From Bacillota bacterium (GTDB taxonomy: Bacteria > Bacillota > Clostridia > Clostridiales > Caloramatoraceae), in NCBI GenBank assembly GCA_023415335.1, contig JAEZLD010000196.1, forward strand, positions 1 through 30,165: DNA of 30,165 nucleotides, written 5' to 3'. Of this stretch, positions 16,057 through 24,465 are shown one piece after another. Both the position numbers and the translations under genes were made by a program. Numbering within the stretch: the stretch's first letter is position 1; each line of letters begins with the position of its first letter. Under the pieces are notes generated by a model that did no database searches, had not been told where the DNA came from, and saw only the letters and a program-made list of their open reading frames with translations.

Positions 16057-17000
16057 TTTCTCATCCCCTTAGAAGTAATACCAACCTGGAAGACAATTGC
16101 AAGGATAATTATTGCTCCAATAATAGCAGGCTGCCAAATTGAAGGAACTCTAATAACGTTTAAACCGCTTCTTAGTACTGTTAATAGTACAACGCCGATA
16201 AACGTTCCCTTAACATCACCTTTTCCGATGTTTAAACTTGTGCCTCCCAGAATTGTTGCAGCAATTGCATCAAACTCCCACTTTTGACCAACTATTGGGT
16301 CTGCAACCTCAAGTCTTGCAACAAGAATAACAGCTCCAAGTCCAGTTAAAAGCCCTGCAACAGAATACACTAAAAGCTTCCATGTCTTTGTATTGACTCC
16401 AGAAAGCCTCGCTCCTTCATTATTCCCACCAATTGCATACAGGTAACGTCCAAGTTTTGTTTTGTCTTGTGTTACTATTGCACATATGTATATAACGAGA
16501 CACAGGATAGCTGCCATAGGAATCCTATTATTAATAAGTCCGCCAAGCTGAGTAAAACTCTTATCAGAAACAGGTATTCCTACCTTGTTTGTTAAAATTA
16601 GTGCAATAGCATAAAAAACGCCTTGAGTACCAAGAGTTGTAATAAACGGCTGTAATCCACAATATGATATTAAAAAACCGTTTAATGTGCCTAATATAAA
16701 TCCTGAAGCTGCACCCACTAGAAAAGCTAACGGGATTGGCAGTCCAGCATTTACAGTTAGTGCAACAAAAACCCCACATAATGTCAGAATAGAGCCTAAT
16801 GACAAATCTAATCCACCGCTAATAATTACGTATGTTGCCGAAGAAGCTACCACTAATAAAACTGAGCTTTGCTGAAGAAGTATCCTAAGATTTCGCATTG
16901 TAAAATACTGATCTGAAATAAAACTAAAAACAATAATCATAAATATAACAAACCATGTAACAATAGGGATTCTTTTAAAAGCAGCTTTAACCTTATGCAT
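16053..17000 (-). CDS. Sugar ABC transporter permease (RbsC family), first
   Basis: A 315-residue CUT2 permease. RbsC-like blocks are YVIISGGLDLSLGSILTLCG (about residues 56-75), LGTLNGFLISYCGLQPFITT and the coupling loop GRYLYAIGGNNEGARLSGVN. The ATG at 17000 is chosen because GGGAGG lies 9 bases upstream; it overlaps the end of the ATPase gene. Upstream in-frame ATGs (17009 and 17033) sit on or before that ribosome site. It works with the next permease and the RbsA-type ATPase to import the island's sugar. Confidence 0.9.
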   Translation of the reverse strand: MHKVKAAFKRIPIVTWFVIFMIIVFSFISDQYFTMRNLRILLQQSSVLLVVASSATYVIISGGLDLSLGSILTLCGVFVALTVNAGLPIPLAFLVGAASGFILGTLNGFLISYCGLQPFITTLGTQGVFYAIALILTNKVGIPVSDKSFTQLGGLINNRIPMAAILCLVIYICAIVTQDKTKLGRYLYAIGGNNEGARLSGVNTKTWKLLVYSVAGLLTGLGAVILVARLEVADPIVGQKWEFDAIAATILGGTSLNIGKGDVKGTFIGVVLLTVLRSGLNVIRVPSIWQPAIIGAIIILAIVFQVGITSKGMRK

Positions 17001-18513
17001 TTGAATCATCCTCCCTTGCACCCTCCATTGCATATGAGATAATTATTTCCTGAGTTGCTTGTTCATGAGAAAGTTCTTTTACAATTCTTCTATTCCTCAT
17101 AATATAAATTCTGTCACTCATACCAATTATCTCAGGTAACTCAGAGGAAATCATAATAATTGATTTTCCATTCTTAACAAGCTCATTCATAAGCACATAA
17201 ATCTCACCTTTTGCGCCAACATCAATACCTCTCGTTGGTTCGTCAAAGATGATTATATCTGCCTGAGTACACAACCATTTTGACAAAACCACCTTCTGCT
17301 GATTACCACCAGAAAGGTTTCTTGCAAGCTGAGCACATGACGGCGTTAAAATATTAATTTCTTTTATATACTTATTAACAATGTCTTTTTCCCTTGAAGA
17401 GTTTATAACTCCCTTAGGATTTAATTTATTTAAACTTGCCATTGTAACATTTTTTGCTACGGAAAGAATAAGAGACAACCCTTGTCTTTTTCTATCCTCT
17501 GGAAGCAGGGACAACCCTTTATCAATTACCTGCTGTGGAGTTAACCTTTTATCAACCTCTTCTCCAAACATGATGATTTTGCCACTGTCATACTCATCAA
17601 CATGGAACAATGCCCGGACAAGTTCAGTTCGTCCGGCACCAACAAGACCTGAAATACCGACAATTTCTCCACGTTTAAGTTCAATACTTATATCCTTAAG
17701 GTTTTCTTTTGCCGAGCAAAGGTTTTCCACTTTAAGCACAGTTTCTCCAGAAATCTGCCTATCTCTTTTATAAAGATCAACGATTTCCCGACCAACCATT
17801 AATTTTATTAACTCTTCTGTTGTAATTTCTGCAATGTCCTTAGTTGCGATATACTTACCATCTCGTAAGATAGTAACCCTATCTCCAATTAGCGGAAGCT
17901 CTTGGAGTCTATGCGAAATATATATAACACCAATTCCTTTTGCTTTAAGTTCCCTGACAATTTCAAAGAGTTTTTCTATTTCTCTATCTGTCAGAGCCGC
18001 CGTAGGCTCGTCCATAATTAATATCTTTATATCATGAGTTAAAGCCTTTGCAACCTCAACCATCTGCTGCTGTGCAACCGGGATTGAACTTGCTAAAGCA
18101 TACGTGTCAACATTCATATTCATGTCACTGAGTATTTTTTGTGCTTTTTTATGCATCTCTTTTTTACTGACAAAAATGCCTGCTTTTTTAGGCATGTTAT
18201 CTATATAAATGTTTTCCGCTACAGACAAATATGGAACAAGATTAAATTCCTGATAGATGATTCCTATTCCTGCATTTTGTGCAACAATAGGATCAAACTT
18301 TGTGATTTTTTTCCCTTCTACCAAAAGTTCTCCAGTAGTCGGTGTATATGCACCAGCCAGGATCTTCATTAAAGTTGACTTTCCTGCACCATTTTCACCT
18401 ATTAAAACATGCACTTCCCCAGGTTTTAAATTAAAATTCATATTATCCAAAGCCTTTACCCCAGGGAATATCTTTGTAATATTCTTCATTTCAAGCAGAT
18501 ACTTCTCTGACAT
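16993..18513 (-). CDS. Sugar ABC transporter ATP-binding protein (RbsA family)
   Basis: A 506-residue tandem ATPase that drives the CUT2 importer. The first domain has Walker A GENGAGKST, signature-region AQQQMVEVAKAL and Walker B ILIMDEPTAALTD. The second has a divergent Walker A region GLVGAGRTELVRALF, the RbsA-typical LSGGNQQKVVLSKWL and a Walker B-type IIIFDEPTRGID. The degenerate second Walker A is normal for this family. It overlaps the following permease gene by 8 bp and is preceded by GGAAAG. It follows the binding-protein gene after a 99-bp gap with a stem-loop, consistent with lower expression than the binding protein. Confidence 0.92.
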   Translation of the reverse strand: MSEKYLLEMKNITKIFPGVKALDNMNFNLKPGEVHVLIGENGAGKSTLMKILAGAYTPTTGELLVEGKKITKFDPIVAQNAGIGIIYQEFNLVPYLSVAENIYIDNMPKKAGIFVSKKEMHKKAQKILSDMNMNVDTYALASSIPVAQQQMVEVAKALTHDIKILIMDEPTAALTDREIEKLFEIVRELKAKGIGVIYISHRLQELPLIGDRVTILRDGKYIATKDIAEITTEELIKLMVGREIVDLYKRDRQISGETVLKVENLCSAKENLKDISIELKRGEIVGISGLVGAGRTELVRALFHVDEYDSGKIIMFGEEVDKRLTPQQVIDKGLSLLPEDRKRQGLSLILSVAKNVTMASLNKLNPKGVINSSREKDIVNKYIKEINILTPSCAQLARNLSGGNQQKVVLSKWLCTQADIIIFDEPTRGIDVGAKGEIYVLMNELVKNGKSIIMISSELPEIIGMSDRIYIMRNRRIVKELSHEQATQEIIISYAMEGAREDDSNA

Positions 18514-18539
18514 AAGCTACACTTTCCTTTCAGTGGCAT

Positions 18540-18589
18540 AAAAGCTTCAAGTCAATAGAGTTTTAGCAATCTATCTCATTGAAGCTTTT
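18540..18589 (-). terminator. Stem-loop after the binding-protein gene (partial terminator or mRNA-stabilising hairpin)
   Basis: Perfect 10-bp arms AAAAGCTTCA (18540-18549) and TGAAGCTTTT (18580-18589) with some further pairing inside the loop. On the minus strand the hairpin ends in TTTTATG. It lies between the binding-protein and ATPase genes, a usual place for a hairpin that keeps binding-protein mRNA more abundant than the rest. Confidence 0.6.
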
Positions 18590-18612
18590 TCCACACAATC
18601 TCTAGTTATTCT

Positions 18613-19668
18613 TTATTTTGTTTTCTTTGAAATTGCGTCTGGCCTTTCATCCATATCAGCAAGATTTGCCTTATCAACAATTGTAATTGCACAATTTATA
18701 GTACGTGGAACTTCCTCGCCATTCAATGCTTTCACTGCTGCTACTACACTCAGATAAGCTTGATAGAAGACACCCTGAGAAACCGTAAATACTTCTGAAC
18801 CATTACTAACTGCTACAAACTGAGGTTCCTGGACATCAAATCCATTTACTAGAACCTTTCCATCCAGTCCTGCAGCTTTGATTGCCTCATAAGCACCTTC
18901 TCCCTGATTTCCGCCAACAGAGATGAGAGCACTTAAGGAACTACCCCATTTTGTGATATAGTCTTCAGCAACTTTTCGACCCTCGTCAAACTGCCACTTT
19001 GTAACAGCTCTTTCAAATTCTATACCAGGATATGATTTCTTAAATGTATCAATACAACCCTGAGTTCTTATATCTGAAGTTGATTGTCCTGGAACACCTT
19101 CCATAATAACAACTTTTCCTTTACCACCAATGAGCGCAGCCATTTTATTAGCTATCATCTCGCCTGCTTTTAGATTATCCACACCAACATATGTTAAATA
19201 ATCAACGTCTGATGGTCCCATAGTATTATCGTAAATAACGGGAATACCTGCATCTATAAGATCCTGAACTGGGCCTTTAACAGCTTCAGTGTTAGCTGGT
19301 GCAAGCACTACCGCATCAACACCTGTTGTTATAAGATCTTCTAGTATTCTTTTCTGTTCCTCAACGTTATCTGCTTTGCTTGGGGAATAATCAATAATTT
19401 TTACGCCAAGGTCTTTTCCTGCTTTTTTAGCAGCAATAATGTGGGATTCCCATACTGGAATGGCAGCACTTTTAACAACAACTGCAATTGTGTATTCCTT
19501 TTTTGGTACTACATCAGTTGAGAAATCCTTAGCTTCAACTGTTTTGTCAACACCAACCATAGTAATAGCTTTCTTATCCGTGCCATCACCCTTTTTGCTG
19601 TCACCACCACATGCGGTCAAGCCAAATACTAATACAAATACTAATAAGAGACTAACTATTTTTTTCAT
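18613..19668 (-). CDS. Sugar-binding lipoprotein of the ABC importer (RbsB family)
   Basis: A 351-residue extracytoplasmic binding protein. The N-terminus is a lipoprotein signal with a hydrophobic core and the lipobox LTAC, giving C20 as the lipid anchor, then a G/D/S/K linker. The mature part has two Rossmann-like lobes of the periplasmic-binding type 1 family: VVKSAAIPVWESHIIAAKKA, GVDAVVLAPANTEAV, IPVIYDNT, TYVGVDNLKAGEMIA and ALISVGGNQGEGAYEAIKAA. It precedes the ATPase and two permeases. It sets the specificity of the importer, predicted here to be L-lyxose or a related sugar, but the ligand cannot be read from sequence. Confidence 0.92.
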   Translation of the reverse strand: MKKIVSLLLVFVLVFGLTACGGDSKKGDGTDKKAITMVGVDKTVEAKDFSTDVVPKKEYTIAVVVKSAAIPVWESHIIAAKKAGKDLGVKIIDYSPSKADNVEEQKRILEDLITTGVDAVVLAPANTEAVKGPVQDLIDAGIPVIYDNTMGPSDVDYLTYVGVDNLKAGEMIANKMAALIGGKGKVVIMEGVPGQSTSDIRTQGCIDTFKKSYPGIEFERAVTKWQFDEGRKVAEDYITKWGSSLSALISVGGNQGEGAYEAIKAAGLDGKVLVNGFDVQEPQFVAVSNGSEVFTVSQGVFYQAYLSVVAAVKALNGEEVPRTINCAITIVDKANLADMDERPDAISKKTK

Positions 19669-19707
19669 TTGAACTTCCTCCTTATAAACTATTAGAGTTT
19701 AGTTTTC

Positions 19708-20040
19708 TTACTTTATTGGGTATGCTATAGTCGTCATAATTGAGTTTTCCGGCTGGGTGGTATCCACTCTAGTATACTGTATTGCCACCGGAACAGAGCA
19801 TTCTATTTTTGAAGCATAAGGCACACCTCTTGGAACAGTGGTGCCGTCTTCAAAAATCACTTTATCCATCCTTATATGCCTTGTCCTTAGAGCAGGGCAT
19901 GTACAACAAAAGGCTTTCGGTTCTCTATCCTCAAAATATAAAACCACACTAACATAGCAATCCGAATCATTTGTATTAAGTACACAAATAGATTCATGGC
20001 TTTCATAGTAACCTTTCGATGTTATTTCTGGCCAATACAT
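19708..20040 (-). CDS. ASRT-family (sensory rhodopsin transducer-like) small-molecule-binding protein
   Basis: A small beta-sandwich protein of the Anabaena sensory rhodopsin transducer family, proposed to bind sugars or other small molecules and often found beside carbohydrate genes. Family marks are SHESICVLNTNDSD (about residues 13-26 from the first ATG), LYFEDREP, the RTRHIRMDK region, PRGVPYASKIECSVPVAIQY and a terminal MTTIAYP. The first ATG (20040) gives 110 residues, but the conserved N-terminal block VWLIPD is encoded just upstream in the same frame. That extension has no ATG, GTG or TTG before an in-frame TGA. An AGGAG (20083-20087) sits 6 bases before an ATC at 20076, which could be a rare start giving 122 residues. 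It lies between the isomerase and the binding-protein genes. No rhodopsin gene is present. Confidence 0.8.
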   Translation of the reverse strand: MYWPEITSKGYYESHESICVLNTNDSDCYVSVVLYFEDREPKAFCCTCPALRTRHIRMDKVIFEDGTTVPRGVPYASKIECSVPVAIQYTRVDTTQPENSIMTTIAYPIK

Positions 20041-20118
20041 ATCTGGAATGAGCCAAACATTTCTACTACTGATGATCTCAGTCTCCTCTCATTGTTGTAT
20101 TTCTTACTCATTTTTATG

Positions 20119-21378
20119 CTATCTGCTTAAAAGAACCTCCCTTTCATATTTTTTTACCGAATCAATCCATGTACTTCCAACGTAGACTCCTTTTAAAAGG
20201 CAATAATAATCCCAAACCGCAGCGAATGGCAATGATTTGCTTTCTTCTAAAATTGCAAGCCTTGATGTAAAATCCCCGTTTACCTCAGCATCTATTGCCA
20301 AATTTATTGGTTTAAGACAAGCATTAAGTATGGCTTTTCTTGTGTTTCTAAGCCCTATTACCCAAGCAGCAATTCTGTTTATTGAAGCATCAAAGTAATC
20401 CAGTCCGATTTTTACTTTTTCTTCATAGCCATTGAAAACAATCTCTTCCACTATGTGTAATAACTCGTCATTCCAGGTGACAACATGATCACTATCCCAA
20501 CGAACACCACGGCTGACATGTAGCATTACTCCGTTAACAAAAGGGCAAATAGCCGTTAATTTTGAAGCAATTGACTCTGTTGGATGAAAGTGGCCAGAAT
20601 CAAGGCATACAAGCTTTTTGTTCTTTGTACAATAATTTAGTGCAAATTCATGACTAACAACTGTATAACTTTCAATTCCCAAACCAAAAAGTTTACTTTC
20701 TATTGATTCTATCTGATATCTGCTGTCAATTTTCTTTGCAAAGACTTCATCCAAAGACTCCAGCATTCTCATTCTTGGAGATAAAGTATCGGCAGGATTA
20801 TCCTTATATCCGTCAGGCATCCAAAAATTTGTAACACATTGAGAGTCCAGCTGTTTTCCTATACTTTCACCAATTTCACGGCAGCGTTTCCCGTGCTCTA
20901 TCCAGAATCTCCTCTTTCTTTCATCTGAACTGGCAAGAGAGAAATTTCCATCCATCATACAGTGAGAAAAGAAGGTTGGGTTAAAATCCAGTTTGACTCT
21001 CCTTTCCTTTGCCCAATCGATCCACCTCTGGAACATTTCTACCGTATATGAGTCCCTGTCAATTTTTTTACCATGGGTTTCAGCTTGGCAAGAATGAATT
21101 CCTACTCTTATTGTTCCAGGGACAAGTTCCATTGCTTTATCAATATCAGCACGTAGTTCATCTGCTGTTCTTGCCCTGCCTAAATAGTTACCGGTTGCTG
21201 CAATTCCCCCCGTAAGTTCACCTGTTCCATCAAAACCTATAAGATCATCACCCTGCCAACTGTGCATTGTTACAGGTATACTGTCAGCCTTTTTTATTGC
21301 ACTATCTACATCAATACCAACAGAAGCATAAGCTTCCTTAGCGTATTCATAGCCTCTAATAACATTCCCTTCGTTCAC
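20119..21378 (-). CDS. rhaA: L-rhamnose isomerase family aldose isomerase (probable L-lyxose isomerase)
   Basis: A 419-residue metal-dependent TIM-barrel isomerase, matching RhaA in length and motifs: HSWQGDDLIGF, LTGGIAATGNY, DFNPTFFSH, the metal-binding IESKLFG and CLDSGHFHPTE, HVSRGVRWDSDHVV and GLDYFDASINRIAAWVIG. RhaA enzymes interconvert L-rhamnose/L-rhamnulose, and also L-lyxose/L-xylulose and L-mannose/L-fructose. The neighbours include an L-xylulokinase-type kinase and 3- and 4-epimerases, but no rhamnulose-1-P aldolase, so L-lyxose to L-xylulose is the best reading. The start is a GTG at 21378 with GGAGTG 7 bases upstream. The name rhaA is by family; the physiological substrate is inferred. 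Confidence 0.9.
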   Translation of the reverse strand: MNEGNVIRGYEYAKEAYASVGIDVDSAIKKADSIPVTMHSWQGDDLIGFDGTGELTGGIAATGNYLGRARTADELRADIDKAMELVPGTIRVGIHSCQAETHGKKIDRDSYTVEMFQRWIDWAKERRVKLDFNPTFFSHCMMDGNFSLASSDERKRRFWIEHGKRCREIGESIGKQLDSQCVTNFWMPDGYKDNPADTLSPRMRMLESLDEVFAKKIDSRYQIESIESKLFGLGIESYTVVSHEFALNYCTKNKKLVCLDSGHFHPTESIASKLTAICPFVNGVMLHVSRGVRWDSDHVVTWNDELLHIVEEIVFNGYEEKVKIGLDYFDASINRIAAWVIGLRNTRKAILNACLKPINLAIDAEVNGDFTSRLAILEESKSLPFAAVWDYYCLLKGVYVGSTWIDSVKKYEREVLLSR

Positions 21379-21394
21379 TTATATCACTCCAAAC

Positions 21395-22375
21395 TTAACG
21401 GTAAACATATTGTTTAGCGCTAGAAAACTTCTTAATTATATCCTTTGGAATTGTCTTGTTTAAACAATTTATTGCAACCACAAGCTGCTCAACGTTATCA
21501 AAGGATGCAAGAGGAATGGAGCAGAACGCCTCTTCCCCCATAATATACATATAGGAAAGGTCCATATATGAATACATGCCCTCTGAAACAACTTCTTTTG
21601 CTACATTATAAATTTCATCGTTAGTTTTGTTTTCATAAACATCAACCACACTTGCTGGAAGTTTCTCACCGGAAGCACGTCTCTCAAAATAACCTTTTGC
21701 AATTGACATATAAGCCATAGCATTCATCCCTGTTTGTTTATGATACTCCCTGGTCTCATCATCCATTAATATAAATGTCTTGTCAGGAAGATTGTAGAAG
21801 TTTATATCTGCAAGACTCCACATAAGCTGATTGAAAGTAAATCCTTGTAAGCCATGTTCTTCACAGTATTTCTGAGCTTCTTTAATACGGGGAAGAGTCC
21901 AATTTGAGCATCCATAATATCTAATCATTCCTGCTTTTCGAGCTTCATCTAGGCACTCCATAATCTCGGAAACCGGAGTATTAACATCATCTCTATGTAG
22001 AAAATAAATATCGATATAATCTGTCTTTAAATATTCTAGACTCTCATTAAGATCATGGTTGATATCTTTTTTATTCACTCTCGGGATATCCATATGCCCC
22101 CAAAGAGGATGTGCTCCTTTTGTTGCAAGAATCACTTTTTTTCTTAAGCCTGTCTCCTCAAACCAGTCACCTATTATTCTTTCACTAATTGAATCCACCT
22201 TACTATCCCAGTTTCCGTAAACATGAGCAGTATCAACGATGTTTCCACCATTTTCAACGAATTTTGTCAACTGAGCTTTTGATTCTTCTGCGCTTAGGGT
22301 AGTTCCAAAATTAACTGTTCCAAGGCAGATTGGAGAAACTACTAAATCTGTTTTGTTTAATTTTATATAATTCAT
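21395..22375 (-). CDS. Aldo/keto reductase
   Basis: A 326-residue NAD(P)H-dependent TIM-barrel reductase of the AKR superfamily. The catalytic tetrad is complete: D48, Y53, K86 and H127. The sequence DTAHVYGNW carries the first two and YFLHRDD the last, and YYGCSNW is the usual nicotinamide-site block. It lies 16 bp upstream of the isomerase gene in the sugar operon. It could interconvert a sugar and polyol or a keto-sugar, feeding the isomerase or kinase, or detoxify a reactive aldehyde. The direction and substrate are not evident. Confidence 0.9.
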   Translation of the reverse strand: MNYIKLNKTDLVVSPICLGTVNFGTTLSAEESKAQLTKFVENGGNIVDTAHVYGNWDSKVDSISERIIGDWFEETGLRKKVILATKGAHPLWGHMDIPRVNKKDINHDLNESLEYLKTDYIDIYFLHRDDVNTPVSEIMECLDEARKAGMIRYYGCSNWTLPRIKEAQKYCEEHGLQGFTFNQLMWSLADINFYNLPDKTFILMDDETREYHKQTGMNAMAYMSIAKGYFERRASGEKLPASVVDVYENKTNDEIYNVAKEVVSEGMYSYMDLSYMYIMGEEAFCSIPLASFDNVEQLVVAINCLNKTIPKDIIKKFSSAKQYVYR

Positions 22376-22402
22376 AATTTTACCTCTTACAACATTAATT
22401 AA

Positions 22403-23770
22403 TTAAATTTCTTTTTTCTGAACATACTTTTTATATAAAGGTAGGTAAACCTCCTGATCACGAATTACACATCCTGACTGAACGTGGCCCTTCTGTATAA
22501 GATCATAGCATTTATCACATGTAATACAGCATTTTGACCGCACCATTGTATTCCTTTCAATGATGTCCTGTGCAAAATCTGGATACGCAAATGCTTGTCT
22601 GCCAAATCCAGCCATATCAAACCAGCCTTCCTTAATGCATCCTGCAGCGACTGCAGCACCAAAGTTTTCAAGCCAGGTTAGTCCCGTTGAAACAAAAATA
22701 CCACCCGGAACTTCTTCCTTAATTCTTTTAGTCATATTTAAGAGAGCATATACCCCTTTGTATGGCTCGATATTCCCTTCTTCATGCTCAACTAAGCAGC
22801 CTCCACCTGTTGGTTGATAACGAGGCATCATTGTTGAAAGATTAATTAAGTCAACCCCTTTCTCAACAAGCATTCTGCAAAGCTTGATAACTTCTGTTGG
22901 ATCTGGCTCCATCACACCATCTTCCATCTTCATTCCCCATCCATATGGATAAGGTATGCAGTCATAGGCATTAAGGCGTATACAAATATCTATTTTATCT
23001 CCGCAACGCTCTTTGATACCGTCAATAATCTCAAACACAGCCCTTGTCCTATTTTCAAAGCTTCCACCATATTTACCTGGTCTTGTGAATGCCGAGAGAA
23101 GCTCTCGTATTATGTATTCGTGGCAGGTTTTAACGTCAACCGAGTCAAATCCGCATTCTACCGCAAGCTCTGCACCATGAATATATCCTTCAATAATCTC
23201 ATGAATTTTTTCGTCAGAAGCAATTATAATATTCCCTGACTGGCCGTCAATAGAATTATGAGAATCCATATATGGATTTTTACAAGCAGCAAGAGGGATT
23301 GATTCCCACTTTTCGTTTGTACTACGCCTTCCTGAATGAGTTAACTGTAGAACATTGTATGGCTTTCTCCCAAACTTTTTTATTGCATGTTCATTTGTTT
23401 CTTTTACTAGTCTTTTAATTTCAGGAACCGTTTCGTCCTTAATAATCATTTGAAGTGGATTGCATCTCCCATCATCAGAAACAGTGATTGATTCATACCA
23501 AATCAAGCCTGCCCCACCCTCTGCATACCTTTTGTACCTCCTGAAGATAAGATCCGATGGATTACCATCTTTTGTCCCATCAAATCCCTCCAATGGTTGA
23601 ATAACAAGCCTATTGGGAATTACATGACCATTCGCTAGTATGATTGGATCTTTTAAGATCGATAAATCTTCTGAGATAGGAAAATTGAGTCCGTCTTTAC
23701 CTAGAGATTCTGTAAAGTCTACATTTGAATTGAATGTTCCAAATTTGTATGGTTTAATTACCTTTTTCAT
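22403..23770 (-). CDS. NADH:flavin oxidoreductase (old yellow enzyme family) with C-terminal Fe-S cysteines
   Basis: A 455-residue FMN-dependent TIM-barrel protein of the old-yellow-enzyme/2,4-dienoyl-CoA reductase type. The barrel shows RLVIQPLEG, YEGGAG-like AEGGAGLIWYES, QLTHSGRRS and RELLSAFTRPGKYGGSFENR. Near the C-terminus, C415, C418, C421 and C434 give a C-x2-C-x2-C-x12-C set typical of the [4Fe-4S] cluster in this family. The FAD/NAD(P) domain that follows the cluster in the 640-residue dienoyl-CoA reductases is missing, so electrons must come from a separate partner. It is the second gene of the sugar operon, before the aldo/keto reductase. Its substrate in a sugar pathway is unclear. 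Confidence 0.87.
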   Translation of the reverse strand: MKKVIKPYKFGTFNSNVDFTESLGKDGLNFPISEDLSILKDPIILANGHVIPNRLVIQPLEGFDGTKDGNPSDLIFRRYKRYAEGGAGLIWYESITVSDDGRCNPLQMIIKDETVPEIKRLVKETNEHAIKKFGRKPYNVLQLTHSGRRSTNEKWESIPLAACKNPYMDSHNSIDGQSGNIIIASDEKIHEIIEGYIHGAELAVECGFDSVDVKTCHEYIIRELLSAFTRPGKYGGSFENRTRAVFEIIDGIKERCGDKIDICIRLNAYDCIPYPYGWGMKMEDGVMEPDPTEVIKLCRMLVEKGVDLINLSTMMPRYQPTGGGCLVEHEEGNIEPYKGVYALLNMTKRIKEEVPGGIFVSTGLTWLENFGAAVAAGCIKEGWFDMAGFGRQAFAYPDFAQDIIERNTMVRSKCCITCDKCYDLIQKGHVQSGCVIRDQEVYLPLYKKYVQKKEI

Positions 23771-23799
23771 TTTTTCCCCCCATCATTCTAAATAATTTG

Positions 23800-24153
23800 T
23801 TAATGAGTTTTTTCGAGCGGTGGTGCCGTAATTGCAACATACGAACATACCCTGTTGGATTTGTTTATAATTGCATGAACATCTCCTGAATTAACCAAAA
23901 GAGCATCGCCTTCATTTAACTTATCAATAAATTGCCCATTTGCCATAACAGTCATTTCGCCTTCTACTACAATAAATATTTGATCTGAATTTTCATGAAC
24001 CTCGTCAAAACTTCCCTCACCTGGCATAATAGTAGACAATGTAACATTTACGTGCTTACTTCCAGTATCCGGATTAAAGATGACTTGAGTTGTCATACCA
24101 TAATGATTGAATGGAGTATACCTTACTCCTGTACCCTTGCGATAAGTTTTCAT
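23800..24153 (-). CDS. Cupin-domain protein
   Basis: A 117-residue single-domain cupin. The first motif region is GEGSFDEVHENSDQIFIVVE (about residues 46-65), and the second is GDALLVNSGDVHAI with a histidine near residue 91. Metal-binding histidines and glutamates are partly kept (H54 and the E/D positions), so metal binding is plausible. Small cupins in sugar operons are often isomerases, epimerases or sensors. It is the promoter-proximal gene of the minus-strand operon, starting about 70 bases after the predicted transcription start. No specific function can be assigned. Confidence 0.82.
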   Translation of the reverse strand: MKTYRKGTGVRYTPFNHYGMTTQVIFNPDTGSKHVNVTLSTIMPGEGSFDEVHENSDQIFIVVEGEMTVMANGQFIDKLNEGDALLVNSGDVHAIINKSNRVCSYVAITAPPLEKTH

Positions 24154-24182
24154 AACTTAATCTCCTTATCAAACTACGTTTA

Positions 24183-24224
24183 GTTAAGTTACTTAACACA
24201 ACTTAATTTATTAAGTTATCTTAA
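24183..24224. promoter_or_regulatory. Cluster of AAGTTAA-type palindromes, candidate operators of the sugar operon
   Basis: GTTAAGTTACTTAAC (24183-24197) is a perfect 7-1-7 palindrome. AACTTAATTTATTAAGTT (24200-24217) is a perfect 8-2-8 palindrome. A third, imperfect one, TTAAGTTATCTTAA, covers 24211-24224. They lie at and just after the predicted start of the minus-strand operon, in the place of a repressor operator. The adjacent LacI-family regulator is the obvious candidate. The centres lack the CpG found in most LacI-family operators. Confidence 0.65.
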
Positions 24225-24228
24225 GTCG

Positions 24229-24257
24229 ATACTATCATAGAATAATAACCATGTCAA
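24229..24257 (-). promoter_or_regulatory. Promoter of the minus-strand sugar operon
   Basis: On the minus strand, TTGACA (24252-24257) and TAGTAT (24229-24234) have a 17-bp spacer. The start of transcription would fall at about 24222, inside the palindrome cluster, so binding there would block it. It would drive eleven genes from the cupin to araD. Confidence 0.7.
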
Positions 24258-24391
24258 TGTGATTTTTATATTTATTATTAGCACATGATATTGATTGGCA
24301 TATGTAGTTTTCACATGCAATGCTTTATTATCCCGTAAGAAATTTGTAGATTAAATTTACTAATATTTTAGTTTACATAATTATTTTTCTA

Positions 24392-24420
24392 TTGATTTTT
24401 ATACTTTCATAATTTATAAT
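24392..24420 (+). promoter_or_regulatory. Promoter of the lacI-type regulator, kinase and 3-epimerase genes
   Basis: TTGATT (24392-24397) and TATAAT (24415-24420) with a 17-bp spacer, 46 bases before the regulator's ATG. The rest of the 312-bp control region (24154-24465) is A/T-rich. I see only an imperfect GCATATGT/ACATGC dyad near 24299-24316 there besides the listed sites. Confidence 0.65.
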
Positions 24421-24465
24421 TATATTAGCAGTTTAATAATTATTCTAATAAGAAGGTGTTTTAAG

